From Sabethes cyaneus (taxonomy: Eukaryota; Arthropoda; Insecta; Diptera; Culicidae): 64,000 nucleotides of DNA. The notes beneath the pieces are model-generated. The model did not search any database. It had not been told where the DNA came from and worked only from the letters and a program-made list of their open reading frames with translations. The DNA lies in contig NC_071353.1 of assembly GCF_943734655.1 (NCBI RefSeq), positions 81,312,409-81,376,408 on the forward strand. Direction: 5' to 3'. The position numbers and the translations under genes are program-made. Below, in pieces: positions 46,901 through 56,144 of the stretch (the stretch's first letter is position 1; the number at the start of each line of letters is the position of its first letter).

Positions 46901-47239
46901 AATGTGAAATGTTTTCATATAATTTGAAGTACGTATTACGCCTCCAAAACAGTACGCATATGCTGGTTTCGTGCATCGAATGTGATTTTTCTAGATACAT
47001 ATCGGTACATATATCATATTTGTTACTTTGGTATACGCACGAAAATGTTTGCTGGGTTGCCCGGATGATGTCCAGTGTTCGCCAGTACCCGGCCAGCGGA
47101 CCTCGCTCAGCCCCAGGATTTCAAGCTTCAGGCGGCTAGCTTCCCTTGCAAGTTGAGCCAGCTTGCCCTGCTGGGCAAGGGTCAGTATATTCCATGTTCC
47201 GATTCGTGTCTCTGTTTTCATGCTATAGGTCGTTGCCAA
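43906..47239 (-). pseudogene. RTE-1 EN-RT polyprotein, multiply broken
   Basis: On the minus strand: the endonuclease N-terminus (GTWNILTL, LSEVRWPG at 46991-47239), the MITE, the endonuclease rest (GDFNAKIG, ending near HKVT, 46226-46693), a frame change, the RT N-terminal part (44968-45993, with NWRGITLL, AGFRAGRSC, VFVDFEKAFDRLNH), a stop and frameshift at the motif A/B linker, then RT with GVRQGCILSP and LDLADDIVLL to the end (43906-44886). About 30 bp are missing near 45860 compared with copy 1. At the EN/RT border copy 2 lacks the 4-nt insertion seen in copy 1, and so shows the original join. Confidence 0.85.
46681..47056. mobile_element. MITE with CCCAGCAAAC inverted termini
   Basis: A 376-bp insertion in the RTE-1 endonuclease, absent from copy 1. 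Ends CCCAGCAAACCACAAATCGT and, reverse complemented, CCCAGCAAACATTTTCGTGC. The target GACTTGCCC became GACTT...TTGCCC, so the duplication is TT. No coding content. I cannot assign the superfamily with confidence. Confidence 0.85.
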
Positions 47240-47372
47240 TAATCCGGAGAGATTTCTTCTTTCATTTTCGGTAACTTTTTGTATGTTCTGGTACAGTAGG
47301 CTGTTAACCTAAGGTCCTTATCCCGCTGATGGGGCTGCCATCTTAATGTGGGCGGGAGCCACTGTGCCCCCT

Positions 47373-47486
47373 TTCCTGTTAGCATACGACAACCGAAGTT
47401 GCGTACTCCAGCCGGCACCTCGTGGAGGTAGGAATAGGAGTTAATGAACAGAGGTTATAGAATGCACATGTTCACCCTTTGCCAGC
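47373..47486 (-). ncRNA. HDV-like ribozyme, RTE-1 copy 2
   Basis: On the minus strand P1 GCTGGC pairs with GCCGGC (one G-T wobble). P2 is TTCCT with AGGAA (47373-47377). L3 is TCCACGA inside ACC/GGT. P4 is CAAC(TTCG)GTTG, and J4/2 is CTAAC. P1 differs from copy 1 in the base opposite the mismatch, and pairing improves. It starts at the element boundary. Confidence 0.75.
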
Positions 47487-47616
47487 ATAAACGTAAGCAT
47501 GAACGAATCTGTAACATTGTAACTAAAACTACGTTCGGATTTTCCCTACAGGAAAATTTTAATCTCTCCTTCTCTGTTCAGCAAATAAAATAAAATAAAA
47601 TTACGGAAATTATTTC

Positions 47617-48327
47617 TTGTGTTGCTTTGCAACAGAGCCTTTAAGAAATTTCGTTACCACACCAAACAAAAATATTACTAACAGTAATAGCCAAAGAAAT
47701 AATCAAATAATAAACAGTATAGATATGTCAAATGTACCGTCATTTTTAGACGAAGAATTTAAGAAACTTATAAACGGTTATACCGATATTTTTGTTTACC
47801 TGATGAAGCTCTTTCAGTAAACAAATTTTACGAACAAAATATAAATCTGACGGATAAGGTCCCAGTTTATACCCCAAATTACAAGACCATTCATTCACAA
47901 AAGGACGAAATTGAACGGCAAGTAGAAAAAATGTTAAAGGAAAACATAATTGAACCTTCAGTGTCACCGTACAACAACCCGATTTTATTAGTACTAAAAA
48001 AGAGTGACGATAATACAAAAAAATGGAGATTAGTTGTAGACTTTAGACAACCAAAAAAAAAGTCCTAGCTGATAAATAACCACTCCCAAGGATTGAAACA
48101 ATTTTGGATCAACTTGGTAGAGCTAAATTTTTTAGTACTTTGGATCTGATGTCAGGATTTCATCAGATACTTAACGAAAACTCAAGAAAATTTACGTCGT
48201 TTTCGACCCAATCAGGTCATTTCCAATTTACCAGATTGCCATTTGGACTTAATATTAGCCCAAATAGCTTTCAACGAATGATGACAATAGCTATAACAGG
48301 TTTGACACCAGAACTAGCTTTTGTTTA
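47617..48327 (+). pseudogene. Ty3/gypsy reverse transcriptase, N-terminal part
   Basis: Starts with a linker (FLDEEFKKLINGYTDIF), then a frameshift at about 47797 after DIF, then PDEALSVNK, PYNNPILLVLKK and WRLVVDFRQ. A frameshift and a TAA follow at about 48050-48080 (VLADK, stop, PLPRIE), then FSTLDLMSGFHQI (motif A) and FTRLPFGLN (motif B). Coding stops at ELAFVY, where a non-LTR fragment has inserted. The family is the Ty3/gypsy group close to the Drosophila 17.6/297 type, judged from the motif spacing. Confidence 0.85.
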
Positions 48328-48725
48328 TTTATTTATTTATTATTAAATCAACGGGCTCGAGATAGCCCCAATAATTGTCAATAGTTACAGAAAAATACAG
48401 TCAAGTGAGCAAAATACAAATACAAAAACAATTAAAATATAAGTCTACATCACTCGCGGTTTACTGCTCCCGAAAAAAAAGCTTGCAAATCTTCTGCCAA
48501 GTATTCGACGCGACAAATGAAAATCGAATAATGATGACACTTGATTAAAAACTTGCTGCAAGCCACCGATAGCGCCATTCATAGAGTAATTAGTGCGACG
48601 AACTGGTAGTCTCAGCATGGCACTATTACGCAGTGCTCGTGGTTGCATATTTATGTTAATCTACTCCATAAGCACAGGGCTGTCTATTCTACCCTGCAGG
48701 CAATCCGCAATAAATAAAGCTCTAG
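48328..48725 (-). pseudogene. 5'-truncated non-LTR retrotransposon 3' end
   Basis: On the minus strand it gives ADCLQGRIDSPVLME, LPVRRTNYSMNGAIGGL and FDFHLSRRILGRRF, a C-terminal region seen at the end of Jockey/CR1-group RT proteins, then a 3' UTR with GGGGCTATCTCGAGCCCG and an AATAAATAAATAAATA tail at the plus-strand left end. It interrupts gypsy RT just before the YVDD motif. Clade uncertain. Confidence 0.6.
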
Positions 48726-48873
48726 AGGCAGCTGTTTATGTTGATGATATCATTGTAACAGGATGTTCTATGAGACATCATTTAATAAATTTATCCAAAG
48801 TCTTCGACAGATTGAGAAAATACAATCTAAAATCAAATTCAAAAAAGTGTAAGTTTTTCGGCAATGAAGTACC
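48726..48873 (+). pseudogene. Ty3/gypsy reverse transcriptase, YVDD part
   Basis: Resumes with AVYVDDIIVTG (motif C, 48733-48750), then HLINLSKVFDRLRKYNLKSN and KCKFFGNEV. It is in frame for 48 codons and then cut by the MITE at 48898. Confidence 0.85.
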
Positions 48874-48897
48874 GTGAACGCGGGTAATTCCGATCAG

Positions 48898-49060
48898 CTC
48901 CTAATTCCGATCACTCAACTAAAGTAGTCGATTTTTCGAAGATGGAATCAAAAACCATAGTTTACGGGAATCCTCATTATCAAAGCTTGCCAATGAGCTA
49001 TAAATTTTAATTCAATCTTTTAAAAATCGGTTACTTTAGTTGAGTGATCGGAATTAGGAT
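48898..49060. mobile_element. Short MITE with CCTAATTCCGATCACTCAAC termini
   Basis: Inverted repeats of about 38 bp (48898-48936 and 49022-49060) around an 85-bp centre. A partial extra copy of TAATTCCGATCA lies just outside on the left (48884-48895). No coding content. Confidence 0.8.
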
Positions 49061-49065
49061 AGAAT

Positions 49066-49385
49066 TAGGATTAGAAAGTAGACGCCATGTTATTAGGTTG
49101 CACAATAGGAATACGACACAAAGATATGACAAAAAACGATTAAGCTTTTGTAAGTCCCATCATAAGTTACAGCTAGAAAAACCATCTAAATTATTGTATA
49201 ATTCCAGAATCCTTAGAAAAAGGTGAAATAAATCACCGAAACGTCGGATAAGTAAAAGCAAAACAATCGTTTGCTAAATCCACTTGACTGAAAGCCGAAA
49301 AACCGTCAAAGCATAATAATTTACAGTCGATAAACTCTCCCTCTACGTAATTATTATCGTAAATTCGTTCCAAATTTTGCTATAA
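49066..49385 (+). mobile_element. Possible Penelope-like pLTR scrap
   Basis: Contains GGTGAAATAAATCACC followed directly by GAAACGTCGGAT, with ATCC upstream able to pair with GGAT. This is the same stem II / GAAAC / stem I layout as the Penelope pLTR core at 11027-11075, but the CUGAUGA part is not recognisable. It lies between gypsy pol fragments, so it is an insertion. The identification is tentative. Confidence 0.35.
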
Positions 49386-49486
49386 TAGCTCACCCACTAC
49401 ATCAACTATTAAAGTAAAAGCAACAATTTATTTGGTCTCAACAATGCCAAACAGCATTTGAAAAATTAAAATATTATCTAACGTCT
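49386..49486 (+). pseudogene. Ty3/gypsy RT-RNase H connection fragment
   Basis: A short frame with FIWSQQCQTAFEKLKYYLTS, the connection region that follows the RT thumb in gypsy pol, preceded by one in-frame stop. It is cut at 49486 by the RTE-2 element. Confidence 0.7.
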
Positions 49487-49653
49487 GGCTGGTAAACGGC
49501 TGGATAATGCGGAATAACCCCATAGTGGTCGTTAGCCTCTTATCCAGCAACTCCGATCCCGACCTCCTCGTGGTACCAGCCGGAATACGAGCAACCTTTG
49601 CGGAGATCGGGTAACCAACCCCGGTGGAAACTAAGGTCGTATACTAACCGGGA
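49487..49653 (+). ncRNA. HDV-like ribozyme, RTE-2
   Basis: P1 GGCTGGT (49487-49493) pairs perfectly with ACCAGCC (49575-49581). P2 is TCCCG (49557-49561) with CGGGA (49649-49653). P3 is ACC/GGT around L3 TCCTCGT (49562-49574). P4 is ATACGA/TCGTAT (49585-49590 with 49637-49642), enclosing about 46 nt. J4/2 is CTAAC (49644-49648). An extra 9-bp hairpin GCTGGATAA/TTATCCAGC lies between P1 and P2. L3 is nearly the genomic HDV loop (UCCUCGC). Confidence 0.88.
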
Positions 49654-49833
49654 AGGAGGTATAGTGAGTCTCGGCACTATAAGATGGCAGCCCCATCACG
49701 AGACTCGGTAGCGTTGCCCCAGTACGGCTACACACCTAAATTAAACTTAAACTAACAACATTCAAGCATATTCGGAGCGGAATATTCGGCATCGACCTAA
49801 GCGACGGAACAAGGACGACGAATGGAGACTCGG

Positions 49834-50833
49834 GACTTGGAACTGCAGATCGCTAAATTTCGCGGGTTGCGAGCGGGTGCTGATTGAACAGCTGGAACCC
49901 CGCAAACTCGGCATCGTAGCTCTGCAGGAAATCTGTCGCAAAGGAGAGAAGGTTTGGAAGGTCCGTGGCGGAAAGGCCCAGTTTTACCAGAGCGGTGGCG
50001 CTACCAACGAACTGAGAACGGGCTTTGTAGTGCTGGGCGGAATGCAGGATCGCGTGATAGATTGAAAGGCGATCAACGAGAGAATGTGTGTATTGAGGAT
50101 AAAGGGCCGTTTCTTCAACTATAGCATCATTGACGTGCACTGCCCGCACGAAGGTAGTCCCGACGATGAGAACGAAGCGTTCTACGCGAGACTGGAGGCA
50201 ACGTACGACGGCTGCTCGTCACGGAACATCAAGATCGTCATCGGGGATATGAACGCCCAGGCCGGTAGGGAAGAAATGTGTAGACCGGTGGTAGGACCCC
50301 ATAGCCTGCACACCGACACAAACGATAACGGCCAAAGATGTATAAACTTCGCAGCTTCCCGAGGCCTGGTGATCCGAATCACCTTTTTCCCGCGCAAGGA
50401 TGTCCACAAAGCCACCTGGAGATCACCTGACCAACGTACAATGAACCAAATTGACCACGTTCTCATAGAGGGCCGGTTTTTCTCTAGCACCACGAACGTA
50501 CGCTCCCGTCGGGGTGCGGATATTGATTCTGACCATTACCTAGTAGCAGTACATGTGCGCTCAAAGCTGTCCACCGTATACCGGACACGTCAAAGCCGCC
50601 CTCCTCGGCTAGATAACCCACAAGCTGCCGAGAACTACGCGCGAGTACTGAATGAGGCACTGCCTTCTTCCGAGGAGTTAGGTGCTTCAAACCTCAAAGA
50701 CAGTTGGGGTAGAATACGCTCGGCCATCGGAGAGGCCGCTACCGCGGCACTTGGTATTGAGCCTCGGAGTACACAAAATGATTGGTTTGATGGGGAATGC
50801 CAACACGCGGTGGAGGAGAAAAAAAATGCTTAG
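49834..50833 (+). pseudogene. RTE-2 endonuclease with one premature stop
   Basis: APE-like endonuclease: TWNCRSLN, GIVALQEICRKG, then a TGA at 50063-50065 after QDRVID where Trp would be expected, then KAINERMCVLRIKGRFF in the same frame. VIGDMNAQAG, NQIDHVLIEGRFF and DSDHYLVAVHV follow. Catalytic residues appear intact. The frame ends at 50833 in an A-run (GAGGAGAAAAAAAATGC) that probably causes a frameshift before the RT. Confidence 0.8.
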
Positions 50834-50906
50834 AAAATTTATCTAAGTATTGCCACTAGACTAGAGCCACTAGAGCCTGGCCAAATACCGACGAGCTAGC
50901 AACCAG

Positions 50907-52498
50907 TTGACCACGATCCTGAGGAGAAAAAAGCGCCAAAAGGAGGACAGAGGTCGTGAAGAATTAGAGCAACTATTCCGAGCTAGTGACACGCGCAAGT
51001 TTTATGAGAAGGTGAACCAAACTCGGAAGGGCTACACACCGAAACCTGACATGTGTAGGGACGAGGGAGGGAATCTAATTACAAACGAGCGCGAGGTGGT
51101 CGACAGGTGGAAGCGGTTCTTCGATGAACACCTCAATGGCGAAGTCGCAGAAGGAGGCGGAACGGAAATTAACCTAGGAGCGCCCATGGAAGATAGTGAT
51201 GTCCTAGTACCTGATCTCCAAGAAGTCAAACGAGAAATCAGGTTGCTGAAGACCAATAAAGCCGCTGGGAAGGACCGCCTACCGGCAGAGCTTTATGAAC
51301 ATGGCGGAGAAACGCTAGCAAAGGCTCTACACTGGGTTATTTCGAGGATTTGGGAGGAGGAAAAGCTACCGGAGGAATGGATGGAAGGAGTGGTTTGTCC
51401 CATCTACAAAAAGGGTGATCGGCTAGACTGCTGCAACTACCGTGGTATTACGCTGGTAAACGCCGCCTACAAGGTACTCTCCCAGATCCTGTTACGCCGG
51501 TTGTCACCGATAGCACAAGGTTTCGCAGGGAATTATCAGACGGGTTTCATGGGGGCTCGCGCAACTACGGACCAAATTTTTACTTTCCGACAGATCTTGC
51601 AGAAATGTCGGGAGTACAACGTGCCCACGCATCACATCTTTATTGATTTCAAAGCAGCATACGATACAGTCAATCGAGACAATCTATGGCAGATAATGCA
51701 CGAATACGGTTTTCCGGACAAACTGACGCGACTGATCAGAGCTACATTGGATCGAGTGATGTGTTTCGTACGCATCTCTGGGACACTCTCGAGTCCCTTC
51801 GAGACGCGACGAGGGTTGAGACAAGGTGACGGTCTATCCTGCATGCTGTTCAATATCGCTCTTGAGGGGGTGATCCGACGAGCGGGCATCGAAACGCGAG
51901 GCACGATTTGTACCAAGAGTCGCCAACTTCTAGGCTTTGCAGATGACTTGATATCATTGCCAGGCACTTTACGACAGCGGAGGCAAACTACGCCAGTCTG
52001 AAAGTGGAGTCTAGGAGAATTGGGCTAAAAATAAATGCGTCGAAGACCAAATACATGAAAGGAAGAGGCTCAATGGAAACAAATGCGCGCCTCCCACGGA
52101 CGGTAACCGTTGACGGCGACGAACTAGAAGTGGTAGAGGAGTTCGTGTATTTGGGATCGCTGGTGACCGCGGAGAACAACACTAGTAAGGAGATCCAGCG
52201 GCGCATCCAAGCGGGAAATCGGGCCTACTTTGCCCTTCGTAAAACGCTACGATCAGGAAGCATACGCCGCCGCACGAAGCTAACAAGGTACAAAACCATT
52301 AATAGACCGATAGTTCTTTATGGACTTGAAGCCGTGACGCTGCTTACGGACGACATACGCGCCCTTGCCGTGTTTGAGCGGAAAGTGCTGCGGACGATAT
52401 TTGGCGGAGTACAAAATTTCCGTGGAGGGATGATGTACTATACGTACAGCATTCCCTTGCTTCATATTAAAAAAAGGATCGTGAGAAACAACCCTTGA
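50907..52498 (+). pseudogene. RTE-2 reverse transcriptase, two frames
   Basis: Motifs: LKTNKAAGKDRLPAEL, YKKGDRLDCCNYRGITLV, TGFMGARATTDQI, HHIFIDFKAAYDTVNR (motif A), TRRGLRQGDGLSCMLFN (motif B) and LLGFADDLIS (motif C, near 51940). A frameshift just after FADD ends the first frame at 52001. The second frame (52004-52498) continues with GLKINASKTKYM, EFVYLGSLVTAEN and VLRTIFGGVQ, then goes off into a non-homologous tail. It is distinct from RTE-1 (different motif B and C wording). Confidence 0.8.
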
Positions 52499-53302
52499 TT
52501 CCAGAACCCAACATCGTAAAATTAACTGTTACTTCAATTTACAACATCGTTGCTCTTGTACCAACGTGTTGTACTTCACATGTTCTAATTCTCAAGCAAC
52601 CGATTGCACCAACGTAAATCGTTGCGTTATGAATCTCAAGTAGTTGAAAATATTTCCCACAAGAAGATGTTATTGGTTAATGTCTTCAGCAAGCCAAATC
52701 GAGCCAGATCAACCTGACTCATGTTTCAACGACAATTCCCATGCAGTGAAAATATTGCTGAGTGTCTCGCAAGAACTGACCGTCGTCAACTAGCACCTTA
52801 CTTTACTGCCAAGAATTGAATTGGGTCGTGAGCAATGTTGCGAGGAGAAGTCGCGCTACATGTTGCTTGTGCATTGTGACACTTCAACGTTTTGTATGTT
52901 ACAGAATGTTGTTGTGTATTGAATTCATTCACCACAACTTGTAAGTGACAAGTTGTGGCCAATGAAACGTTTTGATGAAGCTTGCTCAACACCAGTAAGC
53001 TGGTTAGAATTAAAGTAAAGTTTAACTCCACCTCCTACATTTAGACTTAAGAAGTTAGAGCAGGGATTAAAAGCTTGCCAACTAAGAAGTGATGTTAAGC
53101 CTAAGTTAATTGAATAAAAACAGACTTATTTTAGATCTTAAACTGAGACCTGTTTTTCCTGAAAGTTATGGAAAAGAAAGAAAAAGTATCCACTTTAAGC
53201 AGAGTTAAAGTTAAGTGCAGTGAATTGGCAAAGATGCCAAAGTGCCACGTGATGTGTATCATCATTAGTGTGCAGGCATTGAGCGTTTCCTCACGATAAA
53301 AA
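52499..53302. other. Unassigned sequence with an 11-bp hairpin
   Basis: No gene seen. A strong small hairpin CCACAACTTGT-AAGTG-ACAAGTTGTGG lies at about 52930-52957. GAATAAAAACAG near 53112 resembles a polyadenylation signal region, so a solo LTR is possible, but I cannot define its ends. Confidence 0.4.
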
Positions 53303-54089
<787 letters not shown>

Positions 54090-54245
54090 GGCTGGTGAAT
54101 GGCTATAACAGTGTAACCTGACCACTTTCAGTTATAGCAACTCTTACCCCTACCTCCTCGTGGTGCCAGCTGGTAATACAACCAAGTCCCGGGAAAAACC
54201 AGAAACTCCCCTCTGGTTGGACCCGTGGTTGTAAACAGACAGGGA
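54090..54245 (+). ncRNA. HDV-like ribozyme, Waldo-1
   Basis: P1 GGCTGGT (54090-54096) pairs with GCCAGCT (54165-54171), including two G-T wobbles. P2 is CCCT (54148-54151) with AGGG (54241-54244). P3 is ACC/GGT around L3 TCCTCGT (54152-54164). P4 is ACAACCA/TGGTTGT (54178-54184 with 54226-54232). J4/2 is CAGAC (54236-54240), which fits CNRA. An extra 8-bp hairpin GCTATAAC/GTTATAGC lies between P1 and P2. Weaker than the others in P2 length. Confidence 0.75.
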
Positions 54246-54731
54246 GAGAGGGACGCCTAGACCTTAAACTTCTGGTCTACCAGGTGTCTGAACGGTCCGT
54301 TGGGACCCATTGGGGCCGATGCCAGTAAGGTTTCAACTTCGGTAAACTGGCGGCTATGTTATTGGACATGATTCGGACACGATATACAACACGACTTAGG
54401 GCTGGCATTTGCGACGAGCTCCCCTAGTAAAGTCACGTGATAGCGACTTGAAACGGCGAGGTGGCAAACGGTGCATGTGTCTCCGTCCCGTAAAACCTGG
54501 CAGGCCTTCAAGTACGTTCCAGATCTATCGACCGGCGACCACCGGGCGGGAGTAGGTTCAGATGCTTTTTCCTGATTTACGCCGATCTGGCTCTGAGGTG
54601 CAGTTGCCCATAAGGCGCTGCCCCAACCCTCGCATGGTTCTCCCTGTTCCATAGATCGCCATGGGATCATTAAAGCGACTACTTCAAATGGGTTTGGATA
54701 GCGGCTTGAAGGGGGACCCTTTAGAATCAGA

Positions 54732-56144
54732 ATGAGTCTTCTAAACAAATTTACAGCAAGTGCGGATACGGTGGAAAACCCGTTCGCGAGGGGAGGCATC
54801 CAACGTTCTCCACCAAGGGTGGAGAAGGATGCAACCCGAAGTGCTAGTGTGGGTGGCAAGGGCAGCGGTACGCCTGCCACGCCAGACACAGCGATGAACG
54901 GCCCATCGCTAATCAAGGCGATGGGAAAGAATAGAGAGGAACTACCCAAAGTGGTAGCCGCGTCACAGCAGCTCGATTTAATCATCGAGTTCACGTCAGG
55001 TCGCGGCAATTTCTCCAAGGACCTGAAGCAGAGCTTGCTCATGCTTCGGAGAACCTTGTGTGCTGCGACCAAAGTGCATAACGACCTCGTGGCGCATGTA
55101 GGAGAGGTGAAGACCGTGAAGGCGTCGAAGTCGGTACAAACGGATGCCTGCTCGTTGACGGCGTGTCGCAACGTGGCCCTGGAAGACACGGAGAGCGCTA
55201 CCAACAGCGGTAAGGCATCTGCTAAGCGTCTGAGACAGTCCCCGGGGGATGGCACCCCTGGTGGACCAAAAAAACGCCTGATCGGTAAAAGCCCTCAGGC
55301 TAGCGAGTTGGTGGAGCCAACCGACCAAGCAGCGGGAAACACCAAGACGGGTGGCCCGTGGATCGAGGTCACGGCCAAGCGGAAGAAAAGAAGAAGCTCC
55401 ACCAAAAAGAAAGCTTCACCTAAACCGACAGGGAAGCGAGCGAAGAAGGGCGACGCTCTTATCCTGAAAACCGACGGGTCGAAATACTCGGAGGTTCTGA
55501 AGGCCATGAGAGGAGATGCCCTACTCAAGGACCTGGGCGCGGACGTGCGGAGCATCCGCCGCTCACGCACGGGCGAAATGATCCTTGAGTTGAAGAAGGA
55601 CGCCACCAAGAAGAGTTCCGCATATAAGTCGATAGCGGAAGGAGTGCTCGGGGAGGGAGTGCAGGTACGTGCTCTCACACCAGAAATGACTCTCCAGCTT
55701 AAAAACCTGGATGAGATCACCGATGTGTGTGAGGTCGTACAGGCCCTCAAAGAGCAAAGTGGAGTGGTGGTGGCAACTGAGGCGGTTCGCCTGCGTAAGG
55801 GTCCTGTCGGGACCCAGGTAGCCACCATACGACTTCCGCTGGCGGACGGAAATGAAGCCCTGAAAGCTGCTAGGCTAAAAGTGGGGTGGTCGGTATGCCC
55901 ACTAAGCGTGCTGAAGCAATCGGAGGCTTGCTTCCGATGCTTCGAGCACGGGCATAAGGCCTGGAACTGCAAAGGGCCAGATAGGAGCCAATTGTGCAGG
56001 AGATGTGGCAGTGCTGGCCATAAAGCAAGGGACTGCGCGGAGCCTCCCCAGTGCTTGATCTGTACCGGTAAAAGGGACGCAAAGCACGTAACGGGAGGTC
56101 CAAGGTGCCCGGCTGGTGTGCCGGCGACCAAGCCACGATCATAG
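54732..56144 (+). CDS. Waldo-1 ORF1 (gag-like, three CCHC knuckles)
   Basis: 470 codons. A long Ser/Lys/Glu-rich N-terminal half with a helical segment (SKDLKQSLLMLRRTLCAATK, about residues 95-115), a basic patch (KRKKRRSSTKKKASPK, about 215-235), and a conserved globular segment (GDALILKTDGSKYSEVL to GDGNEAL region, about 238-380). Three zinc knuckles close the protein: CFRCFEHGHKAWNC, CRRCGSAGHKARDC and a third CLIC...H...C. This is the R1-clade ORF1 architecture; the protein binds the element RNA in the ribonucleoprotein. It overlaps ORF2 by 40 nt in a different frame. The start ATG lies 12 nt after an in-frame-free leader and gives the longest frame. Confidence 0.85.
   Translation: MSLLNKFTASADTVENPFARGGIQRSPPRVEKDATRSASVGGKGSGTPATPDTAMNGPSLIKAMGKNREELPKVVAASQQLDLIIEFTSGRGNFSKDLKQSLLMLRRTLCAATKVHNDLVAHVGEVKTVKASKSVQTDACSLTACRNVALEDTESATNSGKASAKRLRQSPGDGTPGGPKKRLIGKSPQASELVEPTDQAAGNTKTGGPWIEVTAKRKKRRSSTKKKASPKPTGKRAKKGDALILKTDGSKYSEVLKAMRGDALLKDLGADVRSIRRSRTGEMILELKKDATKKSSAYKSIAEGVLGEGVQVRALTPEMTLQLKNLDEITDVCEVVQALKEQSGVVVATEAVRLRKGPVGTQVATIRLPLADGNEALKAARLKVGWSVCPLSVLKQSEACFRCFEHGHKAWNCKGPDRSQLCRRCGSAGHKARDCAEPPQCLICTGKRDAKHVTGGPRCPAGVPATKPRS

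Larger units (their letters stand above)
43901..47486 (-). mobile_element. RTE-1 copy 2, full length but decayed
   Basis: The same family as 6530-9774 on the opposite strand, from the tail CTTACTTATG to the ribozyme at 47486. It is flanked by GCATAAACGTAA at 43889-43900 and 47485-47496. It carries an extra 376-bp MITE at 46681-47056. Differences from copy 1 are frequent, and several break the reading frame. Confidence 0.85.
49487..52498 (+). mobile_element. RTE-2, second RTE subfamily, 3'-incomplete
   Basis: Inserted into gypsy pol. It starts with an HDV-like ribozyme at 49487, then a leader sharing AAGATGGCAGCCCCATC with RTE-1 (49682-49698 versus about 6689-6705), then endonuclease and RT. 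The 3' end is not reached: after IFGGVQN the coding sequence changes to an unrelated tail, so the last ~100 codons and the 3' repeat tail are missing or replaced. Confidence 0.8.

Noticed and set aside
52499..53302. Solo LTR
   Set aside because: A polyadenylation-like word exists, but no TG...CA ends or target duplication could be fixed.
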